Shown: positions 56,199 to 64,000 of the stretch, in pieces
How positions within the stretch are numbered: the first letter of the stretch is position 1
How the letters are laid out: every line of letters begins with the position of its first letter
DNA from: Nemertoderma westbladi
Lineage: Eukaryota; Xenacoelomorpha; Nemertodermatida; Nemertodermatidae
DNA: 64,000 bases
NCBI GenBank assembly: GCA_032718475.1
Contig: JAUCBJ010007234.1
Location: 1 to 64,000 of the forward strand
Direction of reading: 5' to 3'
Program-made: the position numbers and the translations under genes
The notes under the pieces: model-generated
The model's input: the letters and a program-made list of their open reading frames with translations, nothing else
Database searches by the model: none
What the model was told of the DNA's origin: nothing

Positions 56199-57323
56199 TT
56201 ACGTTATGGAGTCCCTAGATGTTTGAAGGATTAGGGAGGTGGTCGTGGGAAGAGAATCTTGCCTTCCACAGTTTCCGGAGAGTCCTCCATTCCCTTCCGA
56301 TAAACACAAACGACCGACTGGGTGATTGAGTCGCTGCATCCTGAATACAATTCCAGGTTTCCTCTTCGTCCTGGAATAGTGACGATAGAAACATCGCTCA
56401 AAGTATATGACGGCGTCACAAAGCCGATTCCAGGAGCTATAGTGGTCCGTCGCTCTCTGTAGGAGAGGTGAGAGTCCCTGCGAGACGTCTGATGTTCCAG
56501 AGCTCCAATCGCTCTCTCTGATCTTCATGAAGGATCCACTCGCGGAGGGGAGGCCCAGATCCACGGCGTCGTCCCTGGCAACATGTAATACCGACAGATC
56601 TATCCCGGGTTCAAATAACTCCGATCCACCCGTCCGGGTTTCAGGTTCGACTTTCTCCGCTCCCTTGGCTGGTCTAATCTCAGTCGGAGTAAGATGGGGA
56701 GGCCATTCATTCTCCTTACTCAGGAAGTCGGGTTCACCTAACCGATCTATAGTATCTGTTAGTTCTTGAGGAGTTGCTCCTCTGGAAGCGATGTCCGTTG
56801 GATTAAACTTCTTGGGGCAATATCTCCATTGATCTACATTGGAGCTAAGATTGTCATTATCTGAGGAGTGTGGTGTTCCCTCAGTTGGGTCGTCTCCCTC
56901 ACTAGTATCGTCTTCCCATTCACTCACCTGGCAGACGCGATCTTGAAGCAGTCTTTCCCTGAGCGTTCTACGGGAAGGTCCAGTAAGGTACCAACCTACT
57001 CTAGTTCTTACCGCATAGGTCTGTAGTGGCTGCGGTTGAGCAGGCCGTTTCTCTAATGTCTCCAGCGCCTCATGCGCGTTTTGGCCGATGAGTATTTGCA
57101 CTCCAGGATAATCAGTCTGGAATCGAGGTATGCTAAGATGTTGGATGCTCTCATCCTCGTCCCAATTATAAAGGTCTGCTTGAGTAGTAGCGAAGTTCTT
57201 TATAGCCACCATTTTCACTGACCTTATGCTATGTTCTCCTAGTTCGTCCTGGGGGGTGGACAACTCACCTATATAATAGTCGGCAGCCACAGCAGATTTC
57301 CAAACCTGCATGATCCCTGACAT
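56199..57323 (-). pseudogene. BEL/Pao pol remnant (protease tail, RNase H and integrase pieces)
   Basis: Open frame of about 370 codons, shifted relative to the gag frame and overlapping it at 57265-57323. It reads the end of the aspartic protease domain (FQTDYPGVQILIGQNAHEAL, TRVGWYLTGPSRRT). After an acidic spacer near 56840 it jumps directly to the RNase H/integrase boundary 'WRYCPKKFNPTDIASRGATP'. The integrase N-terminal helix 'YSSWNRLCDAVIYFERC' follows. The reverse transcriptase (normally well over 1 kb) and the integrase catalytic core are absent. Non-functional; describes an internal deletion. Confidence 0.75.
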
Positions 57324-60300
57324 GTTTAGCTTGGTTCGGAACTTGGGTTGTCCAGCAAAGATGTGCTAGTTCTTTATCGATGAATGTTCCTGTGCTACCG
57401 GAGTCCAGGAGGGCGTTCACTATATAGCTCTTCTGAGGTCCGTGGACCTGTAACTGGACTACAGGAAATTCTCGGATTCCTATATTGGAAGTTGGAGCTT
57501 TCCAAGATGGTTGTTGATCGGAAGTAGTTAAGGTAAGGTCGCTGTCTGTGTCTTTCTCATACACAAGTGCTCGATACACTGCGGTGGTGTTTATTAGGTA
57601 ACAGGATTCGTTTTGGTCGGAGAACTCGTCCGTATAGAATCCTTCCATCTCAGATTGATCAGTGTCGTTCACATCACTGAATTGGACATGTAGTTCGGAC
57701 TCACTTACCTGACTCGGGCTGTTTCGTTCGAATTCCGTGTGCAACAAGATATGATGTTTTGCGCCGCACTTTGCACACCTTGCGTCGGAGTTACAGGTTC
57801 GCCGTTGGTGTCCTCGTCTGAGGCAATTATAACACAACCGCTTATCCCACATGACTTCACGTCTATCCTTTAGTGATTTCCTCAGGAATTTATCACACGC
57901 ATTTAAACGGTGGGGCCCGTCGCACAGCACACATTTCGGCTTGATGTTACTTACTTTAACCTGTGCTATGTGGTGCACACTTGTTCTTTCCTCGGGCTTT
58001 CTCACCTGAATTCTTTTAGGAGACGTAGGAAGGGTTTTTTGTACCGGTTCCCTTCTGTCATTGGGTCGAGACTCGGATTTACTTACCTGATCTTTAGGCA
58101 TTTTATTGACATAATAAGATCTGTCAGTGTCTTTCCCGCTGTCCTCTCCTTGAGAAGTTTGGCTTTCACCGTCGTCGGTATAACATACTGGTGTTACCCT
58201 TCTCCTAGAAACGGGTTTCTCACTTACCTTGTTTTCCAATGTCTTCTCTCTGGACTGCCTTAGGAGCTGTAATTTCACTTCTCCATCTAAGAATGACATG
58301 AGATCAGCCATGGTAGGGTCTCGTCGTCGTTGTTCCATCATATATAACACTTTCTTATCCCAGCGTGTACCTACTCCACCCTTCGGTAAAGCAGAAGCCA
58401 CTGCTCTAATAACCATAGCACTCTGATACTCATGAGACTTACCTAGCCAATCTAATTGTCTGCAGATCTCCTGAATTTCATCGGAAAACTCTATAATCCC
58501 GCTGCTAATAAACTTTCGGGGCGCTACCAACTTTGCATACAAATACCCAGCTATGTTATTCCTATTACCATACCTGATGTTTAGTGTATCCCAAACTTGT
58601 CTTAATCCGTCTGGATGTCCAATAAACCTTAACGCCATTAACTTGGGAGATCCTTCCAAGCACTCGATGAGGTATCTAAGTTTTTCTCCATTAGATAGTA
58701 CAGAGTTCTGTATATTATCTTTGTAATATTCATTAAAAGGTAACCATTTCATCTCATCTCCATTGAACTTAACGATCTCTCCCACCTTTACCGCTTGCCG
58801 GGCTTCGGTTCTAGCCATTTGACGCGTAAAACTTTCTTGAACCATCGTGTTATTTAATATCGAGTTATCGGTATATAAATTTCTCGGATTATGATCAGTT
58901 CTATAGGGAATGTCATTATCAACAGGTCTATAATTACCCTTAATAGGGTTCACTATAGGAGTTTCTACTTCGCTAGCAGTATATATGCGTGTAGGCTCCA
59001 CACCTTGCGCATGCGATACTTCAGACCTAACAGGTTGACACATTGTTACAGAGGGTGGTGGTATACCCCTTTGAGTATTTACTAATTTATCGCGTTCGAG
59101 CGCGATACTTTGCTGCACTTCTTGCAACTCTAGTCTACTTTCCCTTACTGTGCCCTTGAACTGCTGGACAGTCTCCTGCATCTGTCCGAGCAGGATATCC
59201 ATCCCCCGTCGTCTCTCGTCCACCCATTCGACCGCCAAAGCGGGAGTCGCCAACGTTGTAGCGGGCGGACGAGGGACAACGGGCGACAAATCTGGAATAT
59301 TTCGCTCGGAGTCCAGGGTATGCACTGTCTCATGGACTGTTCTGTTGGGCACAGGTAGCTTAGTGCTGTGCAAAGGGAATTGAGAAGTAGGTTCAGGGAG
59401 TACAGGTGTCTCTACGACCGAAAGGGTAGCTTCGGGAACAGGCCTAATTATTTCAGGCTCATCTACTATAGTAGGGAGTCTCTCTATTGTAATTATTTGG
59501 TCTGTGGGTTCTGTACTACCTACTTTGGTGTTATTTAGTTGCCTTCTAACAGCTGGAGGCAAATCAGGCAATTTCTGCCGGTGGAATGTTCTTTTACGTC
59601 TGCTTAGGCGAGATCGATTTCTTCCGCCTTCAGTGTCGGTGGTATCGCCTTCCTCAGATGATGTATATCCCTGTCTTTTGGGATTAGATCGATTCATCAT
59701 CTGCATATTACTAGCTGTTAACTGTTTATTTATGCAGTCTTGATTCTCCTGAATGTTTTCCAATTCTAATTGGGTGGTTTCTTCAGCCGCTTTCCGTTCT
59801 GCTTCTGCCACTTTTGCCTCTGCCGCTGCCTCTGCCTCTGCCGCTGCCTCTGCCGCTTTTGCCTCTGCCGCTGCCTCTGCCGCTTTTGCCTCTGCCGCTG
59901 CCTCTGCCGCTTTTGCCTTGGCCGCTGCCTCTGCCGCTTTTGCCTTGGCCGCTACCTCTGCCGCTTTTGCGTTGGCCGCTACCTCTGCCGCCTTTGCCTT
60001 GGCCGCTGCCGCCTTTCTTTCTGCTTCTGCAGCTACCACTGCTGCTTTCTTTCTGTCTTCTATGCGTTTTTTCTTTACTTGCTCTTCTTGGACTCGTGTC
60101 AGGCGGAGTTGTTCATCAAATTTGGCCTGATTCGCAGCCCTCATTTCCACATCGATGGCATCCAACACAAGCTTGGTTCCTTCACTATTAGGGCTAAGTC
60201 CCTCTAACCTTCTCCTCAACTCGTCATCACCTAAAAAACGTTGATAGTCTGACAGATAGATGTCAATGGCATCCCTCTTATGCGGTTTCTCTGCTGTCAC

Positions 60301-60357
60301 TTCGCTCTCGGTTGTATCTAGTAGACTGTCTGACAGGTTCTGCTTTGCGTCAGACAT
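57265..60357 (-). CDS. BEL/Pao gag-protease polyprotein
   Basis: Open frame of 1030 residues from ATG 60357. Residues about 100-190 are an Ala/Glu/Lys coiled coil built from KAAEAAAEA-type repeats. A DUF1759-type gag core follows from about 525 to 710 (FNGDEMKWLPFNEYYKD, LRYLIECLEGSPKLMAL, VWDTLNIRYGN). Zinc-knuckle cysteines are near 812-865 (CVLC...C, CYNCLRRGHQRRTC, CAKCGAKHH). The aspartic protease motif LLDSGSTGTF is at about 985 (57391-57415). The frame is lost just after it by a shift into the next frame near 57320. Gag coats element RNA and the protease processes the polyprotein. The frame is intact, so Gag may still be made. Confidence 0.88.
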   Translation of the reverse strand: MSDAKQNLSDSLLDTTESEVTAEKPHKRDAIDIYLSDYQRFLGDDELRRRLEGLSPNSEGTKLVLDAIDVEMRAANQAKFDEQLRLTRVQEEQVKKKRIEDRKKAAVVAAEAERKAAAAKAKAAEVAANAKAAEVAAKAKAAEAAAKAKAAEAAAEAKAAEAAAEAKAAEAAAEAEAAAEAKVAEAERKAAEETTQLELENIQENQDCINKQLTASNMQMMNRSNPKRQGYTSSEEGDTTDTEGGRNRSRLSRRKRTFHRQKLPDLPPAVRRQLNNTKVGSTEPTDQIITIERLPTIVDEPEIIRPVPEATLSVVETPVLPEPTSQFPLHSTKLPVPNRTVHETVHTLDSERNIPDLSPVVPRPPATTLATPALAVEWVDERRRGMDILLGQMQETVQQFKGTVRESRLELQEVQQSIALERDKLVNTQRGIPPPSVTMCQPVRSEVSHAQGVEPTRIYTASEVETPIVNPIKGNYRPVDNDIPYRTDHNPRNLYTDNSILNNTMVQESFTRQMARTEARQAVKVGEIVKFNGDEMKWLPFNEYYKDNIQNSVLSNGEKLRYLIECLEGSPKLMALRFIGHPDGLRQVWDTLNIRYGNRNNIAGYLYAKLVAPRKFISSGIIEFSDEIQEICRQLDWLGKSHEYQSAMVIRAVASALPKGGVGTRWDKKVLYMMEQRRRDPTMADLMSFLDGEVKLQLLRQSREKTLENKVSEKPVSRRRVTPVCYTDDGESQTSQGEDSGKDTDRSYYVNKMPKDQVSKSESRPNDRREPVQKTLPTSPKRIQVRKPEERTSVHHIAQVKVSNIKPKCVLCDGPHRLNACDKFLRKSLKDRREVMWDKRLCYNCLRRGHQRRTCNSDARCAKCGAKHHILLHTEFERNSPSQVSESELHVQFSDVNDTDQSEMEGFYTDEFSDQNESCYLINTTAVYRALVYEKDTDSDLTLTTSDQQPSWKAPTSNIGIREFPVVQLQVHGPQKSYIVNALLDSGSTGTFIDKELAHLCWTTQVPNQAKHVRDHAGLEICCGCRLLYR
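59800..60010 (-). repeat. In-frame coding repeat of the gag coiled coil
   Basis: GCAGCGGCAGAGGCAAAAGC-type units in the minus strand encode KAAEAAAEA. The plus strand shows mirror frames of Pro/Leu or Cys/Arg/Phe, which are shadows. Confidence 0.85.
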
Positions 60358-62581
60358 GCTTATGTGTACAGTTGAATGTCTACTGCTGTATTACAGTCTG
60401 AGCAAGTCTAGTAACTCAGTATTAACTGCTAGCCTAGTAATTAATTACCGGTACTGCTACTCAGTGTAGCGTGATATATATATAATATATTAGAATACCG
60501 GTATGCTTATAGTATATATAACTATTATTACAGACTAGGTTTATCACAGAATACCGGTATAATTTTAGCACAAATATATATAAATATATAATAGGCCTAT
60601 CGGAATACCGGTATACAGCTTACTGTTTGTAGTATATATAATTCTAGAATAGAATTAATTACAAGTACCGGTATAATTTCAGCCTAGATTTATAGAAATA
60701 AGATAATAGGCCTATCGTAAATACCGGTATATCAATTATTTTAGAATAATTGAATTTCTGAACTTTAGGGTTACTTGGTTACTTTAACTTACTTTATTAC
60801 CGTTATTTAAGCAGTAATCCAACTGATATTGAGACCTAATGGTTTTATGGTAGGCCTACTATTTATAAATCGTTAGATTTGATTTATAATGTATTTATAC
60901 CCGTTTTAATGGGTTTAGTCAATGTTTGAAATAAATGTTATTATTTCTGGGGTAATCACTACACAAAGCGGTGCGCTTTTTAGTGAAGTGTTACGTATAG
61001 GACACTAAAACAAATAATTCTAATTTACCTAAGTTACTTAATACTACAAATTACGTACAATTCGGGTGAGATTACAATCTCTAAATAAACACAAAAATTT
61101 ACAAAAAAAAAACACAAAATACGAATTTTTAGGGTAATTTTACAAGAAGTCTACAAACCAGCCTAACAAAGGGTTAGATAACCGGTTATTACAACGGACA
61201 GGGTACTACGGTATTTGAAATAATAAGTAGTAGTAAATACACTGCGTTGTCTAGATAGGAAAATACTACCGCCTGACGACCTATAGCCGTATCGCTATAG
61301 GTTCTACATTATGTATCACGGAGTGTTCCTACCTAGAAGTTAATAGAGCTAATCGAATGTGCCTATCAACCACTTTACAACACAGATATAATGTCTACAA
61401 TAATTACTTCGGAAAGTACTGTACACTAAACCCTAAATTAGGTACGAGTACTTGTACAACAAATAATCAGTAGTTAAATATACTTGAACAGCTAAAAGAA
61501 CCACGGCATCTGCTGGAGTGACCGATGCACAAAATCACCAGTCTTTACCTACGCCGAGCAGCCCGTGTAGTACCGGGGTTAATTTAACTATAGCGGTATG
61601 TATAACAAACACAATTACTGTAGGAACAAACTTGGGGAATGAATGTTGCGGATAATCGCATAAACTCTGAATAATAAATATTACGCTACGCGTACAAACC
61701 ACTCAAACAAAATACAGACCGAACACTGACAGACTACTATCAAGCCTAAACAAACTACGGTATATGCAGACTCCGAAATGATTAGGGAGTATGCGCTCTA
61801 ACCCAGTAGGGCGACTTATTCTTTAGTTGGGGGTTTACCTTACAGCGTTCGCTGCCCCTACTGCCTAACCGTACTTAATCGGACAGATGATCTACACACG
61901 CGGCAATCCGTTCAGACCTAATAATAGCCAGACAACTATCCAGCCTACAAATTATCTAAGTAAAATTATACGCTACCCGTACAGACTTACACAAACAAAG
62001 TACAGACTAAACGATGGCAGACTACTCTCAAGCCTAAATAAACTACAGGACATGCAGACTCCGAAATGATTAGGGAGTATGCGCTCTAACCCAGTAGTGC
62101 GACTTATTCTTTAGTTGGGGGTTTACCTTACAGCGTTCGCTGTCCCTACTGCCTAATCGTACTTAATCGGACAGGTGATCTACACACACTGCAATTCGTT
62201 CGGACTTAACAGCAATCAGACAACAGCTCAGCCTACAAATCGTCTGTACAATCTGATCAGGCTTACACGCCTTCTGTTCAATACTGGCCTACAAATAAAT
62301 AAAACTTGACAGAAATAAGTAAAATCTCAATAAAAAATCAGGGCGGCCGTTCCCTGATTAAGTACTAAGACCTACCGGTATACAACAATCAAATCAAATA
62401 ATACTAGTGTACTTATACGGAAGTACCGGTTAGGACAGCTAGGCCTACGGAATACAGAAGTACCGGTTCTAGCGGTTGGGCCTACTGACTACTGACCTAC
62501 AGATGTACCGGTTCAGGTTTACCGGTTGACCGGTACTTTCAACTTTATTGCTTACTGCAACAAAGAAGCTATATCCTTTAA
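60358..62581 (-). repeat. BEL/Pao 5' leader with 288-bp direct duplication
   Basis: Two tandem copies of about 288 bp (around 61683-61970 and 61971-62255) share CTCCGAAATGATTAGGGAGT, ATGCGCTCTAACCCAGTAG, TTTAGTTGGGGGTTTACCTT and CTTAATCGGACAG. Nearer gag (60480-60740) about three modules of GAATACCGGTAT...TAGGCCTATCG repeat every 120 bases. No coding frame. Leaders of this length with repeats could hold packaging or promoter signals (inference). Confidence 0.75.
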
Positions 62582-63786
62582 TGTTCGCGCTTTCAGACCT
62601 TTGGCAGTTTAACCCACCAAATTAAGATGTCTTCTAGATATTAAATCGGTTTTTAGTCTATGACAAGTATTTGATTCACTACACTAGTCGAAACCAATCT
62701 GTGCGCGATCATTCACCCGCTGGATATTCCCGGGAGATTGGGTTCGACGGTTTAATTTTATTGCTATGTAACTATGCTATTGCTATGTAGTATTATTCGA
62801 CTGACAGTACTATATAATCTCTGACAATATTATTCACCTTCGGTAATATTAACAGTTCCTTTAGGACGTGGCGCTTTATCTATATAAACAGAGTTATGAC
62901 TTAAACTACTCACAACGATCTGGCTTAATTATAATTCACATATATGGCGCATTCTTTAGGAATTGCTTCTTTAACAGACTCACTCATACACAATGCTGCA
63001 CAATACTGCACACTAATCTGCCAATCTTCACTGATTTTAGTCACATATAAAAGGAACACAGACTGACTCATGTAGGGTCTATCAAATAACATTAGATTCA
63101 CTTCAAACCACTTTAACATAAGTCACAATCGTTTATCTGTAACCCTTCTCTCTTACCTTCGGTATATCAAGAATATTGGGTTTCGGGGTTATTTATCGTT
63201 ATTCCAAATATAATAATTCATCAACCATATTATGAAGAACTGACGGTAAATAGCAGTATAAAACAACAATGAAAACACTGATTGTTATGAGTTTGCAATG
63301 TTTCAGCAGTCAGTATGTATGATCAGTTAGCAGTTAAAGGATATATGTCCTTGTAATTAAACCTACTAGTGTAAGACTAAAAACTGAAACACGGAGGTGC
63401 CAAAAGCCGGTTCTTAGGCTCTGAGCAAAAACATAACACTGAACTACTGAGTTTCTGTATATACCTCCAACACAGAGATAACAAACGCTCTGATTGGTCA
63501 ACCTGAACAACGAGAGAACAGAGAAACAAAGAAACGTCGACGTGGCAATATCAGCTGCTAGCCGTCGTCATGGTAGCGACACTGTTTTCAAGAGTATCGA
63601 GCTTTTACGTCACGGAATTACGGATTATGTCCTCTAAAGTACAAATACAGAAGAAATAGCTTTTATGTCCGCTAAAACACCAGTACAGCAAGGACACGGC
63701 CCTTTTATGCCTGGTAAACCAACTACAGAGTATTTTACGGGAAAAATAAGGAAAAATAACCGGACAATTCAGCAAAAGCTTTTACA
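62582..63786 (-). repeat. BEL/Pao 5' LTR
   Basis: Pair of 51989-53185. It carries an 8-base net length gain (GTAACTATGCTATTGCTATG in place of a shorter word near 62770, minus 3 bases near 62728). The expected primer-binding site inside it (minus strand from 62581) reads TTAAAGGATATAGC, for which I could not name a tRNA. Confidence 0.92.
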
Positions 63787-64000
63787 GAGTATTTATCACT
63801 ATGCAGCTAATTGCTTTCAGAGGAGGATTGGAGTTGACGACAATGAAACCGCCCACTTCTGTGATGGTCAAGGGGAGACAGTCAGTGAGGAAGTTGATGT
63901 TCTTCTTACAAGTTACAGAGACATTTCAGGTATGTTTAATGATAAGGGGATGATTTTGGTGAGAGTGATGATGTGTATGTTTTAACAGCTGAGACCAATG

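Larger units (their letters stand above)
51989..63786 (-). mobile_element. BEL/Pao-type LTR retrotransposon, 11.8 kb, internally deleted
   Basis: Direct LTRs 51989-53185 (1197 bp) and 62582-63786 (1205 bp) both begin TG and end CA on the plus strand. GAGTA flanks the whole element (51984-51988, 63787-63791). By eye the LTRs differ only by two short length-variable spots and about four base changes, so insertion is recent. On the minus strand: 5' LTR, 2.2-kb leader, gag-protease frame, second frame with protease tail and pieces of RNase H/integrase, about 3 kb of unassigned sequence, purine tract (GGGAGCGG) at 53193-53186, 3' LTR. The reverse transcriptase is missing. Confidence 0.92.
50022..63984 (+). 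pseudogene. Copia-like LTR retrotransposon gag, interrupted twice
   Basis: Gag starts at ATG 50022 (AAAATGGCC context). Segments: 50022-50445, 51532-51988 and 63787-63984. The first carries the UBN2-like core (DWKKEIEIWRLVTDL, LSMSGKAREATVDI, YENFEKYIRP, MEEYLVEFDNLYSK). The second carries a Gly/Arg/Tyr-rich stretch and the Cys-x2-Cys half of a zinc knuckle. The third begins with the His-x4-Cys half. Both insertions leave the reading frame otherwise consistent. A further one-base frame change lies in the G run at about 63950, after which an acidic, coding-like frame runs off the window. Superfamily call rests on the primer site and gag style and is uncertain. Dead copy. Confidence 0.68.

Noticed and set aside
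59753-60207. Plus-strand Pro/Leu-, Ala- and Cys-rich frames
   Set aside because: Mirror images of the Ala/Glu coding repeat of the BEL gag on the minus strand.
1-64000. tRNA, rRNA or snRNA genes
   Set aside because: I looked for cloverleaf-like box A/B spacing and known rRNA words and saw none; the tRNA-complementary word at 49991 is a primer-binding site.

Overview
The window looks like repeat-dense, AT-rich nuclear DNA of an invertebrate animal. Genes are split by GT-AG introns, there are Tc1/mariner, hAT-like, PIF/Harbinger-like and piggyBac-like elements, LINE, Penelope, Gypsy, BEL/Pao and Copia-like retroelements, and many satellites. The palindromic words TAGGCCTA and ACCGGT recur throughout. 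I would guess a marine deuterostome (echinoderm-like), but nothing here proves the phylum.

Four host genes can be supported. (1) The last three coding exons of a chordin-like secreted BMP antagonist lie at 1881-3144 (+). (2) A complete two-exon 4-hydroxyphenylpyruvate dioxygenase gene (HPD, tyrosine catabolism) has exons 8038-8660 and 17029-17575 (+). All three iron ligands fall at residues 183, 266 and 349, and the 8.37-kb intron is filled with nested transposons. (3) An intronless NmrA-like NAD(P)-binding protein (NMRAL1-like) lies at 22005-23078 (-). (4) A CDC42 small effector (CRIB-motif) reading frame lies at 36768-37046 (+). They show no operon-like relation to each other.

The rest is mobile or tandem DNA. 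4.1-6.0 kb: long-TIR element with a broken YqaJ-type exonuclease. 6.5-7.75 kb: dispersed repeat swollen by 24-bp and 22-bp satellites. 8.69-13.84 kb: Tc1/mariner element (TA duplication, transposase remnant). It is invaded by a 'GGGGCGAG...GAACG' element, which is itself invaded by a hAT-like element. 14.0-15.7 and 42.2-43.8 kb: two more copies of the GGGGCGAG family. All three copies carry the same small Cys-rich gene, which appears to be spliced. 19.0-30.7 kb: LINE fragments, a 68-bp satellite, a Penelope GIY-YIG remnant and minisatellites. 33.17-36.36 kb: long-TIR element with a 5-bp target duplication and a 1.2-kb (GAGCAACAA)-type satellite. 44.4-48.6 kb: decayed Gypsy element with a LINE inserted in its reverse transcriptase, flanked by a 12-bp duplication. 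50.0-64.0 kb: Copia-like element whose gag is interrupted twice, by a piggyBac-like element (TTAA) and by a complete-ended BEL/Pao element (LTRs 51989-53185 and 62582-63786, 5-bp duplication).

The most novel signal is the GGGGCGAG family. It has TGT-flanked ends, a conserved two-exon cysteine-rich reading frame and no visible transposase, plus a diverged miniature relative at 35.05 kb. The nesting at 50-64 kb gives a clear relative chronology.
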